A stretch of 64,000 nucleotides of DNA from Humitalea sp050632385. GTDB taxonomy: Bacteria; Pseudomonadota; Alphaproteobacteria; Acetobacterales; Acetobacteraceae. The notes under the pieces were generated by a model, which saw only the letters and a program-made list of their open reading frames with translations, ran no database searches and was not told the origin of the DNA. Below, one piece after another: positions 51,265-59,831 of this stretch. The DNA lies in assembly GCF_050632385.1 (NCBI RefSeq), contig NZ_CP192599.1:3100001-3164000 (forward strand), written 5' to 3'. The position numbers and the translations under genes were made by a program. Each line of letters opens with the position of its first letter. Within the stretch, counting starts at the first letter, position 1.

Positions 51265-52284
51265 TCAGGCCCAAAAAGCCTTCACCCGATCGGCTTCCCG
51301 CAAGCCACGTTCATGCCCCGCCCGCAGCGCCGGCCCGATCTCGGCCGGCGACACCAGGTTCACCTGGCCCGGATTGGCCGCGATCAGCAGCGTGCGGGTG
51401 CCCGCGGCCTCAAGATCGCGCATCTCACGCAAGGGGTCGGAGGGGATCGCCGAGAACCGCGGCCCGCTGCCCGGCGTGCCATCGGTCAGGGACACCACCA
51501 CGGCCCGCTTCGCCCCCGCCACGACATCGGCGTGCAGGCTGGTCGAACTGATGCCGCCATCCATGCACAGGCGGTCGCCGACGAAGGTCGGGCCAAAAAT
51601 GCCCGGCAGCGACATGCTGGCCGACACCGCATGCGACACCGGCACGCCATGGCGGGCCGACACGATCAGCCGTTCGCCGCTGTAGCAATCCATCGTCGCC
51701 GCATGGAATTTCGGGTCCGGCCAGGCGACATTGCCGGTCAGCACCTCGATCATCCGCTGCAACCCCGTGACCGACGGGTTCCGCGCCGCCATGGCGCCGC
51801 GCCCGATGGCCTGGATCGTGGCCGGGCTCGCGTCGCTGGCGCTTGCGCAAAGCTCATGCGCACGCCGCTGGCTGGCATTCGGCACCGGCACGGGCACCAG
51901 GTCGGACATCAGCCCCGGAAAGCGGCCGAAGAAATCGAATTCCCGCGTCAGTCGCGTGATGTGGCCGCCAGCGATGGTGCTGCCGACGAAGGATCCGGCG
52001 GAGGTGCCGATGATGATGTCGGGCGCCGCATAGGGCACGCCCCCCGCGTTCAGCCCATGCATGAAGCCCAGCATCCAGGCGGCGAAGAACTCGCCCCCGC
52101 CGCCGAGCACCAGCGCCCGATCCAACCCCGTGCCGAGCGGCGGCCGCGCCGGGATCGGCACCGACAGCCCGTCATTGAAAACGACGCTGGCGCTTGGCAG
52201 CGCGCCCTGCGCGGAGACCCGGGTCGTGGCCAGGACCAACGCGCCCGCCGCCGCCAGGGCGCCGCCCCGCCGGCCGATTTTCAT
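51265..52284 (-). CDS. Exported patatin-like phospholipase
   Basis: A 339-residue patatin. The catalytic dyad elements are GTSAGS (nucleophile Ser) and CMDGG (DGG Asp), and the oxyanion loop is the Gly-rich LVLGGGGEF. A signal peptide MKIGRRGGALAAAGALVLA with a twin-arginine precedes, probably cleaved at VSA-Q. Patatins hydrolyse acyl groups from lipids. The ATG at 52284 lies 8 bp after the SDR gene; a much longer frame upstream is the shadow of that SDR and is rejected. Confidence 0.84.
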   Translation of the reverse strand: MKIGRRGGALAAAGALVLATTRVSAQGALPSASVVFNDGLSVPIPARPPLGTGLDRALVLGGGGEFFAAWMLGFMHGLNAGGVPYAAPDIIIGTSAGSFVGSTIAGGHITRLTREFDFFGRFPGLMSDLVPVPVPNASQRRAHELCASASDASPATIQAIGRGAMAARNPSVTGLQRMIEVLTGNVAWPDPKFHAATMDCYSGERLIVSARHGVPVSHAVSASMSLPGIFGPTFVGDRLCMDGGISSTSLHADVVAGAKRAVVVSLTDGTPGSGPRFSAIPSDPLREMRDLEAAGTRTLLIAANPGQVNLVSPAEIGPALRAGHERGLREADRVKAFWA

Positions 52285-52292
52285 GCCCTTTG

Positions 52293-53060
52293 TCACTGAA
52301 CCAGGAACCCCCCGTCGACGATGAGCGAACAGCCCGACACCATGCCGCTCGCGGGGCTGGCCAGGAACACCACGGCGCCCATCAGGTCCTCGACCGTCAG
52401 GATGCGGCCCATCGGCATGCGCCGCACCGTGCCTTCGCGGAATTTCTGGTCCGACAGCAGCCCATGCGTCAGCGGGGTTTCGACGAACCCCGGGCAGATC
52501 GTGTTCACGCGGATGCCATGCGGCCCCAACTCGCTGACCATCGCCTTGGACAGCCCCTCGATCGCATGCTTGGTCGCGGTATAGACGGTGCGGTTCAGCC
52601 CGCCGACATGGCCGTTGACCGAGGACATGTTGATGATCGCCCCGGCTTTTCCGGCGGCGACCATCCCCTGCGCCACCGCCTGCGCCACGCCAAAGGCCGC
52701 CCGCAGGTTCAGGTCGATCAGGGCATCGAAGGACGCATCGGCGACCTCGAGGAAAGGCTCGCGGATATTGGTTCCGGCATTGTTCACCAGGATGTCGAAG
52801 GGACCATGCGCCGAGACCGCCACCCGCACCGCGTGGCGGTCGGTGACATCCAGCGCCACCGCCTCCGCCAGCAACCCGCGCTCGCGCAGGATGGCGGCCG
52901 TCTCCTCGCATTCATTCTGCGCGCGGGCGGCCAGCACGACCCGGGCCCCGGCCTCGGCCAGCGCCACCGCGGCGGCCCGGCCGATCCCGCGGCTGGCGCC
53001 GGTCACCAGGGCCACCAGCCCGTCGCAGCGAAAGGATGGGGTCGCGGGCAGGTCGGTCAT
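52293..53060 (-). CDS. SDR-family NAD(P)-dependent oxidoreductase
   Basis: A 255-residue classical SDR with TGASRGIG, an Arg at the end of strand 2 (LAARAQNE) that favours NADP, NNAGTN, the Ser in NMSSVNGH and YTATKHAIEG as the catalytic Tyr-Lys. The C-terminus GCSLIVDGG is standard. It resembles gluconate 5-dehydrogenase or 3-oxoacyl-ACP reductase types. The ATG at 53060 is used because the extra upstream residues are unlike SDRs. It heads the patatin-GGT-amidase run. Confidence 0.87.
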   Translation of the reverse strand: MTDLPATPSFRCDGLVALVTGASRGIGRAAAVALAEAGARVVLAARAQNECEETAAILRERGLLAEAVALDVTDRHAVRVAVSAHGPFDILVNNAGTNIREPFLEVADASFDALIDLNLRAAFGVAQAVAQGMVAAGKAGAIINMSSVNGHVGGLNRTVYTATKHAIEGLSKAMVSELGPHGIRVNTICPGFVETPLTHGLLSDQKFREGTVRRMPMGRILTVEDLMGAVVFLASPASGMVSGCSLIVDGGFLVQ

Positions 53061-53188
53061 GGCGTGGCGCGCCTTGGTTGTTGTTCGAACCCCGATGGCA
53101 CGATGCCGCCCGACCGTCCAGGCCACGCCTGCCCCGCCACGCCCGGCCGTGCCAGGATGGGGGTCCAGCCCCCCGGGAAAGCCCACGC

Positions 53189-53665
53189 ATGATCGTCCAG
53201 TATTTCCTCACCGACGGCACCATCCCGCTGCTGCTGCTGGCGTTCCTCTGCGGCGCGCTGATCGGGCTGGAACGCGAATTCTTCAGCCATTCCTGCGGCA
53301 TCCGCCCCTGCGTGCTGGTCGCCATCGGGGCGGCCGCCTTCGGCGACCTGACCGTGACCCGAATCCCCGATGCCAATTGGGGCAATGCCTTTGGCGCCGT
53401 GGTGACGGGCGTCGGCTTCCTCGGCGCCGGGGCGATCCTGAAACAGGACGCGCTCCATAACGTGCGCGGCCTGTCCACCGCCGCCACCATCTGGGTCGTC
53501 GCCATCATCGGCCTTCTGGTCGGCGCGCGGGAGGTCCTGGGCGGGCTGACCCTGACGGTGCTCGTGCTGCTGGTGAACGTGCTGCTGCGGCCGCTGGCCA
53601 GGCACCTCGCCCGCCGCATCCCGCCCCCGGCCGAGGCCGCGACCGACCGCGTGATGGAAGGCTGA
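53189..53665 (+). CDS. MgtC/SapB-family membrane protein
   Basis: A 158-residue membrane protein with four to five hydrophobic segments. The MgtC core is present: LLLAFLCGALIGLEREF, then GIRPCVLVAIGAAAFG, GVGFLGAGAILKQ, VRGLSTAATIWVVAIIGLLV. It lacks the C-terminal ACT-like domain of Salmonella MgtC, so it is the short form common in non-pathogens. Proposed roles include Mg2+ limitation and effects on the F-ATPase. The ATG at 53189 starts the first helix. Confidence 0.88.
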   Translation: MIVQYFLTDGTIPLLLLAFLCGALIGLEREFFSHSCGIRPCVLVAIGAAAFGDLTVTRIPDANWGNAFGAVVTGVGFLGAGAILKQDALHNVRGLSTAATIWVVAIIGLLVGAREVLGGLTLTVLVLLVNVLLRPLARHLARRIPPPAEAATDRVMEG

Positions 53666-53707
53666 ACCCTCTTTTCGGGCACGCCGCCCGGGTCCATACC
53701 GGCGAGC

Positions 53708-54049
53708 ATGGAAACACCCTGCACGATCGAAGATTTCGACAAGCTGGCGATCAACGCCGGCACCATCGTCGATGCCCAGCCCTTCCCGGAGGCGCGCAAG
53801 CCCTCGCTGCGCCTGTGGATCGACTTCGGGCCGGAGATCGGGGTCAAGCAATCCTCGGCCCAACTGACGGTGCATTACCGCACCGACCGGCTGATCGGCC
53901 GCCAGGTGGTGGCGGTGACCAATTTCCCGCCCCGCAACATCGCCGGCTTCCGCAGTGAGGTCCTGGTCCTCGGCATCCCCGACCCCGATGGCGCGGTGGT
54001 GCTGCTGAAACCCGATTTCGCCGTGCCCAATGGGGGAAAGATGTTCTGA
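53708..54049 (+). CDS. csaA: CsaA-type tRNA-binding protein
   Basis: A 113-residue stand-alone tRNA-binding (EMAP/OB-fold) domain of the CsaA type. VGTIVDA-like INAGTIVDAQPFPEARKPS, IDFGPEIGVKQSSAQLTVHY and VVAVTNFPPRNIAGFRSEVLVLG are characteristic. CsaA was first described as a secretion-related chaperone and binds tRNA as a dimer. The gene is coupled to the phosphoribosyltransferase by a one-base overlap (TGATG). Confidence 0.9.
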   Translation: METPCTIEDFDKLAINAGTIVDAQPFPEARKPSLRLWIDFGPEIGVKQSSAQLTVHYRTDRLIGRQVVAVTNFPPRNIAGFRSEVLVLGIPDPDGAVVLLKPDFAVPNGGKMF

Positions 54050-54528
54050 TGTCGCAGCGCTACTTCACCGTCACCTGGGACCAGTTGCACCGCGACGCCA
54101 AGGCACTGGCTTGGCGCCTGGCCGAACTTGGCCCCTGGACCGGCATCGTCGCGATCACCCGCGGCGGCCTGATCCCGGCCGGTATCATCGCCCGCGAGTT
54201 GGAATGCCGCCTGGTCGAAACCGTCAGCGTCGTCACCTACGACGAACAGAAGCGGGGCAACCCGCAGGTGACCAAGCCCCCCATCGCCGCCGGAGACGGC
54301 GCCGGCTGGCTGCTGCTGGACGATCTGGTGGACACGGGCACCACCGCCCGCGTCGTCCGCGCCATGCTGCCAAAGGCCTATTTCGCCACGATCTACGCCA
54401 AGCCCGCCGGGCGGGCGGAAGTCGATGCCTTCGTCACCGAAGTCAGCCAGGACACCTGGATCCTGTTCCCATGGGACACCGAACCGCAATTCGTCGCCCC
54501 GATCATGAAGAACGTCGCCGCCAAGTGA
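54049..54528 (+). CDS. gpt: Xanthine(-guanine) phosphoribosyltransferase
   Basis: A 159-residue type I phosphoribosyltransferase. The PRPP-binding motif is LLLDDLVDTGTTARVV, and the fold start AITRGGLIPAGIIARELE plus the hood C-terminus WILFPWDTEPQF match Gpt. It salvages xanthine and guanine (less often hypoxanthine) to nucleotides. It is coupled to csaA upstream and to the phosphoesterase GTG downstream (GTGA). Confidence 0.93.
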   Translation: MSQRYFTVTWDQLHRDAKALAWRLAELGPWTGIVAITRGGLIPAGIIARELECRLVETVSVVTYDEQKRGNPQVTKPPIAAGDGAGWLLLDDLVDTGTTARVVRAMLPKAYFATIYAKPAGRAEVDAFVTEVSQDTWILFPWDTEPQFVAPIMKNVAAK

Positions 54529-55232
54529 AGTTTTTCGACGCCCCCGGCTGGCTGCCGGAGGGCGTTCGGATCTACGCGATCGGCGACATCCACGGCTGCG
54601 CCGACCGGCTGCGCGCGCTGCACGCCGATATCGCCGCCGATCTTTTGGCGCGGCCCGCGCGGGCAACGGTCGTGCATCTGGGTGACTACGTGGACAAGGG
54701 GCCGGATGCTCGCGCGGTCGTCGCGCACCTGTTGGCCGGCGATCCCGTGCCCGGCTGCGCCACCGTGAATCTGGCCGGCAACCACGAACACCTGCTGCTC
54801 GGCGCGCTCGACGGCGAACCCCTGGCCCTGGCCGATTTCCTGGCCTGGGGTGGGCGGGAGACGCTCGCCTCCTACGGGCTGCGCGCAGAAGACGGCCCCA
54901 CCGCCTGGGCCGCGTCATTCCCAGACGACCACCGCACCTGGATCGCCGCCCGCCCGCTGACCCATGCGGCGGGCGGCTATTTCTTCGCCCATGCGGGCGT
55001 GCGCCCAGGCGTGGCCCTGGATGCCCAGACCCGTGCCGACCTGACCGGTATCCGCATGAGCTTTCTGGCATCGGAGGCCGACCACGGCGCCGTCGTCGTG
55101 CATGGCCACACGGCCGCCGGCATGGTCACCGTGCGCGCCAACCGCATCGGGTTGGACACGGCGGCCTGGTCGGGCGGGCCACTATCCTGCGCCGTGCTGG
55201 AGGGCCGCCGCATGGCGGTGCTGGAGCGCTGA
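54525..55232 (+). CDS. Calcineurin-like serine/threonine protein phosphatase
   Basis: A 235-residue metallophosphoesterase of the PrpA/lambda-phosphatase type. The ligand motifs appear in order: YAIGDIHG, HLGDYVDKG, LAGNHEH, and VVHGHTA. It should hydrolyse phosphoserine/threonine or small phosphate esters with Mn2+. The GTG at 54525 overlaps the gpt stop (GTGA); the first coding residues are KFFDAPGWLPEGVR. Its coupling to purine salvage is noteworthy, since relatives also hydrolyse Ap4A-type nucleotides (ApaH). Confidence 0.88.
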   Translation: MKFFDAPGWLPEGVRIYAIGDIHGCADRLRALHADIAADLLARPARATVVHLGDYVDKGPDARAVVAHLLAGDPVPGCATVNLAGNHEHLLLGALDGEPLALADFLAWGGRETLASYGLRAEDGPTAWAASFPDDHRTWIAARPLTHAAGGYFFAHAGVRPGVALDAQTRADLTGIRMSFLASEADHGAVVVHGHTAAGMVTVRANRIGLDTAAWSGGPLSCAVLEGRRMAVLER

Positions 55233-55311
55233 CCCGCACGGTTTGATTCGATTTCCCCGCGCCATCGCGCCACGCTGCCCCCCCAACCGCGCATGCACGC
55301 AGGGGGCCACC

Positions 55312-58300
55312 ATGTCCGAGTTCTGGCAGGTCAAGGCGACCGTCTCCGACGCCGGCGTCACTATATCCCAGGCCGACTACCAGGCCCAGGTCGCGGCCTC
55401 GGTGCGCGAGACGGTGCGGCGGGAGGTCACCGACGAATTCTTCCGCCGCATCCGCAACGTCTACGCCCCCATCGCCCTGGTCCTCGCGCTGATCGGCGGC
55501 GGCACCATATGGAACTACATACGCACCGAGCTGGTCCGCCCGCTGGCCGATTTCCGCCAGCAGATCGACGACAAGGTGACCAAGCTGGAACGCGAGACCG
55601 GCGACCGCATCGCCGCCGGCCAGGCCGCCGCCGTCGCCCGCGCGCGGGAGGTCGTGCTGGAGGAAACCTACCGCAACGCCGCCGGCGTCGCCGCCGCCAA
55701 CGAGGCCATCCAGCAACGCGTCATCGCCGCCATCCAGGACCCCGCCAGCCCCATCGGCGGCCGCATCGCCAGCGTGACGGACGAACGCGTGACCGACCGC
55801 CTGTCCGACCGCGACCAGCGCGACCGGGTGGAACGCCGCCTGCTGCATGCCGAAATCGCCGACAAGGCCCGCCCGCCCCAGCGCCGCGCCAATGCCTTCG
55901 CCCAACTCGCCCTGCTCGACCCCAATCGCAGTGAACGCCTGACCGCGTTGCACCGTGTGCTGGCCGCCGACCACGCCGACGACGGCGACCGCCAGGCGAT
56001 GGTGCTGGTGACCGGGCTTTTCCTCAGCCGCGGCGATGTGGGCGACGAGACGCCGATCCGCGCCGATACCGAGGCCGCCCGCCTGGCCCTTGCACGCCAC
56101 GCCAGCGCCTCGCTGCCGCTGGAAGCCGCCGCCGGAATCCTGCGCACCCTGCCGCCCGACCAGGCCGCCGACCTGCTGCGCGCGGAACTCTATGCCGGCG
56201 GGCGCTACGCCGAATTCGCACTCGACATGCTGGCCGCCGACGGCCGCGCCGCGGCGCTGGAGGCCCTGGCCAGCTTCGCCCAATCCGGCAGCCGCAGCCG
56301 CCAGGAACGCGCCCTGCTGGCCCTGGCGCAGCAAACCCCGACCCGCACCGGTGAGGCCGCGCCCACCGCCTGGCTGCGCCTGCTGTCGGGGTTTGCCGAA
56401 CAGCGCGACCTCGGCTGGGCCGTGTTGCACGAAGATGCCTCGACCACGTCGCTGACCGATCTGTGGGTGCTGCGGGAAGTCCTGCCCCGCAGCGGGCCAA
56501 CGCCCGAGATGGTGCGCCAGGCCCAAGCCCGCCTGGCCGCCGAACGCCTGACCCCTGACCAGGCCGCCAGCCGCCGGGCACCGGACCAGGCCGCCGCGCG
56601 CGCGCCGCTGGACGGCGCCCTCGGCATCGCCCCCGCCGGGCCGAACCAGGCCCAGGTGCGGGCGGTGATGGCGGCGCTTTTGCCGATCGACGGCCCGCAA
56701 CCACCCTGGTGGGCCGCCATCACCGGCCGGCTGCTGCAAAAGGGCACGCCGCCGCGGGAACAGATGCTGGGGCTGGTGCTCGCGGCGGACCGGCTGGTCC
56801 CGGCCGGCGCGCCACCCGCGCCCGAACTTGATCCGCTGCGCCTGGTCCTGCTGCGCGGCATCGTGGCGGAACGCGACCTCTTCGCCCAACCGCTGGGGCA
56901 GCGCGTGGTCTCGGCCCTCGCGCATGGGCTGACCGGCACCGAGGCCTGCCTGGACGCCCTGGCCGAGATCGCCAAATCCGCCGTGCCTACCGGCCCCGCC
57001 GCCATCGCCGCCGCCCGTTGCGGTGGCGCCGAGGCCCCGCCGGATGCTGCCGCCGTCGCCGCCCGCCTGGCCGATGCGGTCGAGGCCCTGGGGCGCCAGC
57101 CGGGGGCGGCGGTGACGCAGGATTCCACCGCCGCGCTCCAGGCCTTCCTGACGGCGGCGGCCGCGCGGGTGGAGGCGCTGCCGGTCGATCCCAACCAGCC
57201 CTGGACGCCCGCGGTCGCCGCCCTGGCCGACCTGCCCGCCGCCGCCGGCCCGGCGCGCGATGCCGCGGCACGGCTCTACACCGTGCTGCTGCGCCGCGAC
57301 GCCACGGCTGTCGCCGCGGCGATCGAACGCTCCGGCGGCAAGGGGCTTGCGACCCTTGCGTCCGACGCCGCGCCCAGCCCCCCGGTCGCGGCGCTGGCCG
57401 AGGCCGCGGCCACCCCCCTGCCCTGGACCCGCGCCGCCTTCTGGGACGCCGCCCCGCCGGCCCGCCAGCGCGACGGCGCGCTCAGCGCCGTGCTGCCCGA
57501 GGCGGCGCCCCCCGGGGCGCCCGCCTGGGTGCTGCTGCCCCACGCCGAGGGGGAGACCTTCATCCTGCGGGCACGGGATTCACGCGGGCTGGACCTGCTG
57601 CGCGTCTCGCGCAGCCAGGGCATCGTCGAACGGCGACGGCTGGATACCCAGGCATCGACCATGCGCCTGCCGGGCGCCGCCGGACCCTGGCTGCTTTCGG
57701 TCAGGGGCGACAAGCAGGACCTCGACACGACCAGGCTGGAGGTCGTGCACACGCCGGCCTTCGTCGATGGCCCGACCGGACGGGGCGATCCGGTGGCACT
57801 CGGCCAGGCGCTGAGCATGGCGTTGGAGGCCAATGAGGTCCGCTACGTCCAGGTCGACCTGGCGCCACGCACGCGCTACCGCGTCGAGACGATGGACCTG
57901 GCCGCGGGCGTGGATACCGTCGTGACCCTGCACGCCCCGAATGGCGTGGCCGGGCCGAACAACGACGATGGCGGCGTGGGGCTGGCGTCCCGCATGGCGT
58001 TCAGCGCACTCAATCCGGACGGCGCGGGCGGGCCGCACGTGCTGGCGCTGTCCAACATCGGCACGGCCGGCGAGTTCCTGTTCTCGGTCACCGCGGTCGG
58101 CATCGCCTCCCCGGCGCCGCCGACCGTGGCGGGGCCGACCGGGCGCGGCCAGCCGATCACGATCGGCACCACCTATACGCTGGCGCAGGGGCGCGCGGCC
58201 GAAGCCTTCGTGCAACTGGACCTGGCCGCCGGGCAGCGCATCGTCGCGCGCACCCGCGAATTGTCGGCGGGTGTGGACACGGTGCTGGAACTCTTCGGGC

Positions 58301-58452
58301 CGGACGGGGAACGGCTGGGTTCGGACGATGATGGCGGCGGCGGGCTGGCATCCATGCTGTCGGTGACCGCCACCTCTGCCGGGCCACATGTGCTCAAGGT
58401 CAGCAACATCGGCGGTGCCGGCGATTTCGACCTCGCGGTGGAAGCGCAATGA
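55312..58452 (+). CDS. Large membrane-anchored protein with two C-terminal PPC-like domains
   Basis: A 1046-residue protein without a recognised name. Residues 1-48 are polar; one membrane segment spans about 51-69 (YAPIALVLALIGGGTIW); a helical coiled-coil-like stretch follows to about 145. The middle (about 150-800) is extremely Ala-rich and helical, suggesting HEAT/TPR-like repeats. The last 230 residues hold two tandem PPC-like beta domains (about 813-930 and 931-1046), which share GPTGRG, a xAGVDTV strand, NDDGG or SDDDGG acidic loops, and GPHVL..SNIG.AG.F. No protease or other catalytic motif was found. The coiled coil and C-terminus presumably face the periplasm. The ATG at 55312 is preceded by AGGGGG; a frame start at 55102 lies in the previous gene. 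Confidence 0.78.
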   Translation: MSEFWQVKATVSDAGVTISQADYQAQVAASVRETVRREVTDEFFRRIRNVYAPIALVLALIGGGTIWNYIRTELVRPLADFRQQIDDKVTKLERETGDRIAAGQAAAVARAREVVLEETYRNAAGVAAANEAIQQRVIAAIQDPASPIGGRIASVTDERVTDRLSDRDQRDRVERRLLHAEIADKARPPQRRANAFAQLALLDPNRSERLTALHRVLAADHADDGDRQAMVLVTGLFLSRGDVGDETPIRADTEAARLALARHASASLPLEAAAGILRTLPPDQAADLLRAELYAGGRYAEFALDMLAADGRAAALEALASFAQSGSRSRQERALLALAQQTPTRTGEAAPTAWLRLLSGFAEQRDLGWAVLHEDASTTSLTDLWVLREVLPRSGPTPEMVRQAQARLAAERLTPDQAASRRAPDQAAARAPLDGALGIAPAGPNQAQVRAVMAALLPIDGPQPPWWAAITGRLLQKGTPPREQMLGLVLAADRLVPAGAPPAPELDPLRLVLLRGIVAERDLFAQPLGQRVVSALAHGLTGTEACLDALAEIAKSAVPTGPAAIAAARCGGAEAPPDAAAVAARLADAVEALGRQPGAAVTQDSTAALQAFLTAAAARVEALPVDPNQPWTPAVAALADLPAAAGPARDAAARLYTVLLRRDATAVAAAIERSGGKGLATLASDAAPSPPVAALAEAAATPLPWTRAAFWDAAPPARQRDGALSAVLPEAAPPGAPAWVLLPHAEGETFILRARDSRGLDLLRVSRSQGIVERRRLDTQASTMRLPGAAGPWLLSVRGDKQDLDTTRLEVVHTPAFVDGPTGRGDPVALGQALSMALEANEVRYVQVDLAPRTRYRVETMDLAAGVDTVVTLHAPNGVAGPNNDDGGVGLASRMAFSALNPDGAGGPHVLALSNIGTAGEFLFSVTAVGIASPAPPTVAGPTGRGQPITIGTTYTLAQGRAAEAFVQLDLAAGQRIVARTRELSAGVDTVLELFGPDGERLGSDDDGGGGLASMLSVTATSAGPHVLKVSNIGGAGDFDLAVEAQ

Positions 58453-58522
58453 GCGCGCGCGGCTATGGCCATTCCGCCCGAAGTGTCCATGATCCCGCCG
58501 CCACCGAGCACAGGGACACTAC

Positions 58523-58915
58523 ATGCCGCGCGAAATCATCACCGCCCCCGACGTCACCCCGTATCGTTCCGGCCTGTCGCACGCGGTGAAAGCGGCCGGC
58601 CTGGTCTTTGTCAGCGGCGCGACGCCCTTCACCGGCGCGCGCGCGGCGAACCTGATCGCGCGCGGCGACTTCGCCGCGCAGACGCACCAAGTCATGCAGA
58701 ACATCAAGGCGATCCTGGCGGCGGCGGGCACGTCGCTGGATCGCGCGGTGAAGATGAACGTCGCGCTCGCCGACATGAAGAATTACGCGGAGTTCGACGC
58801 GATCTTCAAAACCTATTTCGCCCCGGGCAATTACCCGGCGCGGCAGACGACCGAATCCGTGCACCTCTCGCACATGGATTTCATGCTTTCGGTCGACTGC
58901 ATCGCGGAGGCGTGA
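58523..58915 (+). CDS. ridA: RidA-family deaminase
   Basis: A 130-residue Rid protein. RidA hydrolyses reactive enamine/imine intermediates and so protects PLP enzymes. The key Arg is present in PARQTTESVHLS, and AGLVFVSGATPFTG plus the QVMQNIKAILAAAGTSLD helix match the family. It departs from RidA in the C-terminal strand (MDFMLSVDCIAEA), so it may belong to a Rid1-7 subgroup. It converges with the second PPK2 gene, 7 bp apart. Confidence 0.88.
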   Translation: MPREIITAPDVTPYRSGLSHAVKAAGLVFVSGATPFTGARAANLIARGDFAAQTHQVMQNIKAILAAAGTSLDRAVKMNVALADMKNYAEFDAIFKTYFAPGNYPARQTTESVHLSHMDFMLSVDCIAEA

Positions 58916-58922
58916 CGCGCCG

Positions 58923-59831
58923 TCAGCCCGGCGACGGGGCCAGGGTGTCGGCGATCAGCTTGAACGGGTAGTCCGGCTCCACATAGCTGCCCGCGTCCTG
59001 GCGCTTGGGCAGCTTGATCTTCTCCCGCTTGGGCGTCTCGTACGGCACGTGGCGCAGCAGGTGGCGGATGATGTTCAGCCGCGCCCGCTTCTTGTCGTTC
59101 GACGGGGCCACGTACCAGGGCGCCCAGGATGTGTCGGTCGCCAGGAACATCGCATCCCGCGCCCGTGAGTAGTCATACCAACGGCTGTAGGATTTGAGGT
59201 CCATCGGCGACAGCTTCCACAGCTTGCGCCCGTCATTGATGCGCGCCTCCAGCCGCCGCGCCTGCTCCTCCTCGCTCACCTCCAGCCAGTACTTCAGCAG
59301 GATGATGCCGGATTCGATGATCGTTTTCTCGAAACCCGGCACCTGGTCGAGGAAGCGCTGCACCTGCGCCTCCGGCGTGAACCCCATCACGCGTTCGACG
59401 CCGGCGCGATTGTACCAACTGCGATCGAAGATCACGACCTCACCGGCGGCCGGCAGGTGCTGGACGTAGCGCTGCACATACATCTGCGATTTCTCGCGCT
59501 CGGTCGGTGACGGCAGGGCGACGACGCGGAAGACGCGCGGGCTGACGCGATCGGTGATCGCCTTGATGGTGCCGCCCTTGCCAGCGCCGTCGCGCCCCTC
59601 GAACAGGATGCAGACCTTGGCCCCGGTCGCCTGCACCCATTGCTGCAGGGCGACGAGTTCCACGTGCAGTTCGGCCAGCGCGCTTTCATAGGCGCGGCGG
59701 CTCAGACGGCCGTCCGGCTTGAAGGGCGATGCGGCTTTGTCGGTCGCGGCGGCCGTGTTCTTGCTGGCCGTGGCCTTGGCCGGGTGCACCTCCGCCGGCG
59801 CGTCTTTTCTATGCTTCTTGGCCACCGTCAT
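58923..59831 (-). CDS. ppk2: Polyphosphate kinase 2, second copy
   Basis: A 302-residue PPK2. It has Walker A LFEGRDGAGKGG, VSPRVFRVVALPSPTEREKSQ, VIFDRSWYNRAGVERVMGF and KLSPMDLKSYSRWYDY. The first 40 residues are a Lys/Ala/Thr-rich tail, which the paralogue at 44.2 kb lacks. The C-terminus (KLPKRQDAGSYVEPDYPFKL) also differs, so the two enzymes may prefer different nucleotides. GGGAGGAA stands directly before the ATG. It is divergently oriented to the FAS1 gene across an AT-rich spacer. Confidence 0.92.
   Translation of the reverse strand: MTVAKKHRKDAPAEVHPAKATASKNTAAATDKAASPFKPDGRLSRRAYESALAELHVELVALQQWVQATGAKVCILFEGRDGAGKGGTIKAITDRVSPRVFRVVALPSPTEREKSQMYVQRYVQHLPAAGEVVIFDRSWYNRAGVERVMGFTPEAQVQRFLDQVPGFEKTIIESGIILLKYWLEVSEEEQARRLEARINDGRKLWKLSPMDLKSYSRWYDYSRARDAMFLATDTSWAPWYVAPSNDKKRARLNIIRHLLRHVPYETPKREKIKLPKRQDAGSYVEPDYPFKLIADTLAPSPG

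Noticed and set aside
49195..52299. 1034-codon open frame on the plus strand
   Set aside because: It covers the antisense of amidase, GGT and patatin genes, all with clear motifs; the composition is His/Arg/Gln-rich as expected of a shadow.
55126..57543. 805-codon open frame on the minus strand
   Set aside because: Opposite the PPC-repeat protein; Gly/Arg/Gln-rich with no recognisable domain, whereas the plus-strand frame has a membrane segment and repeats.
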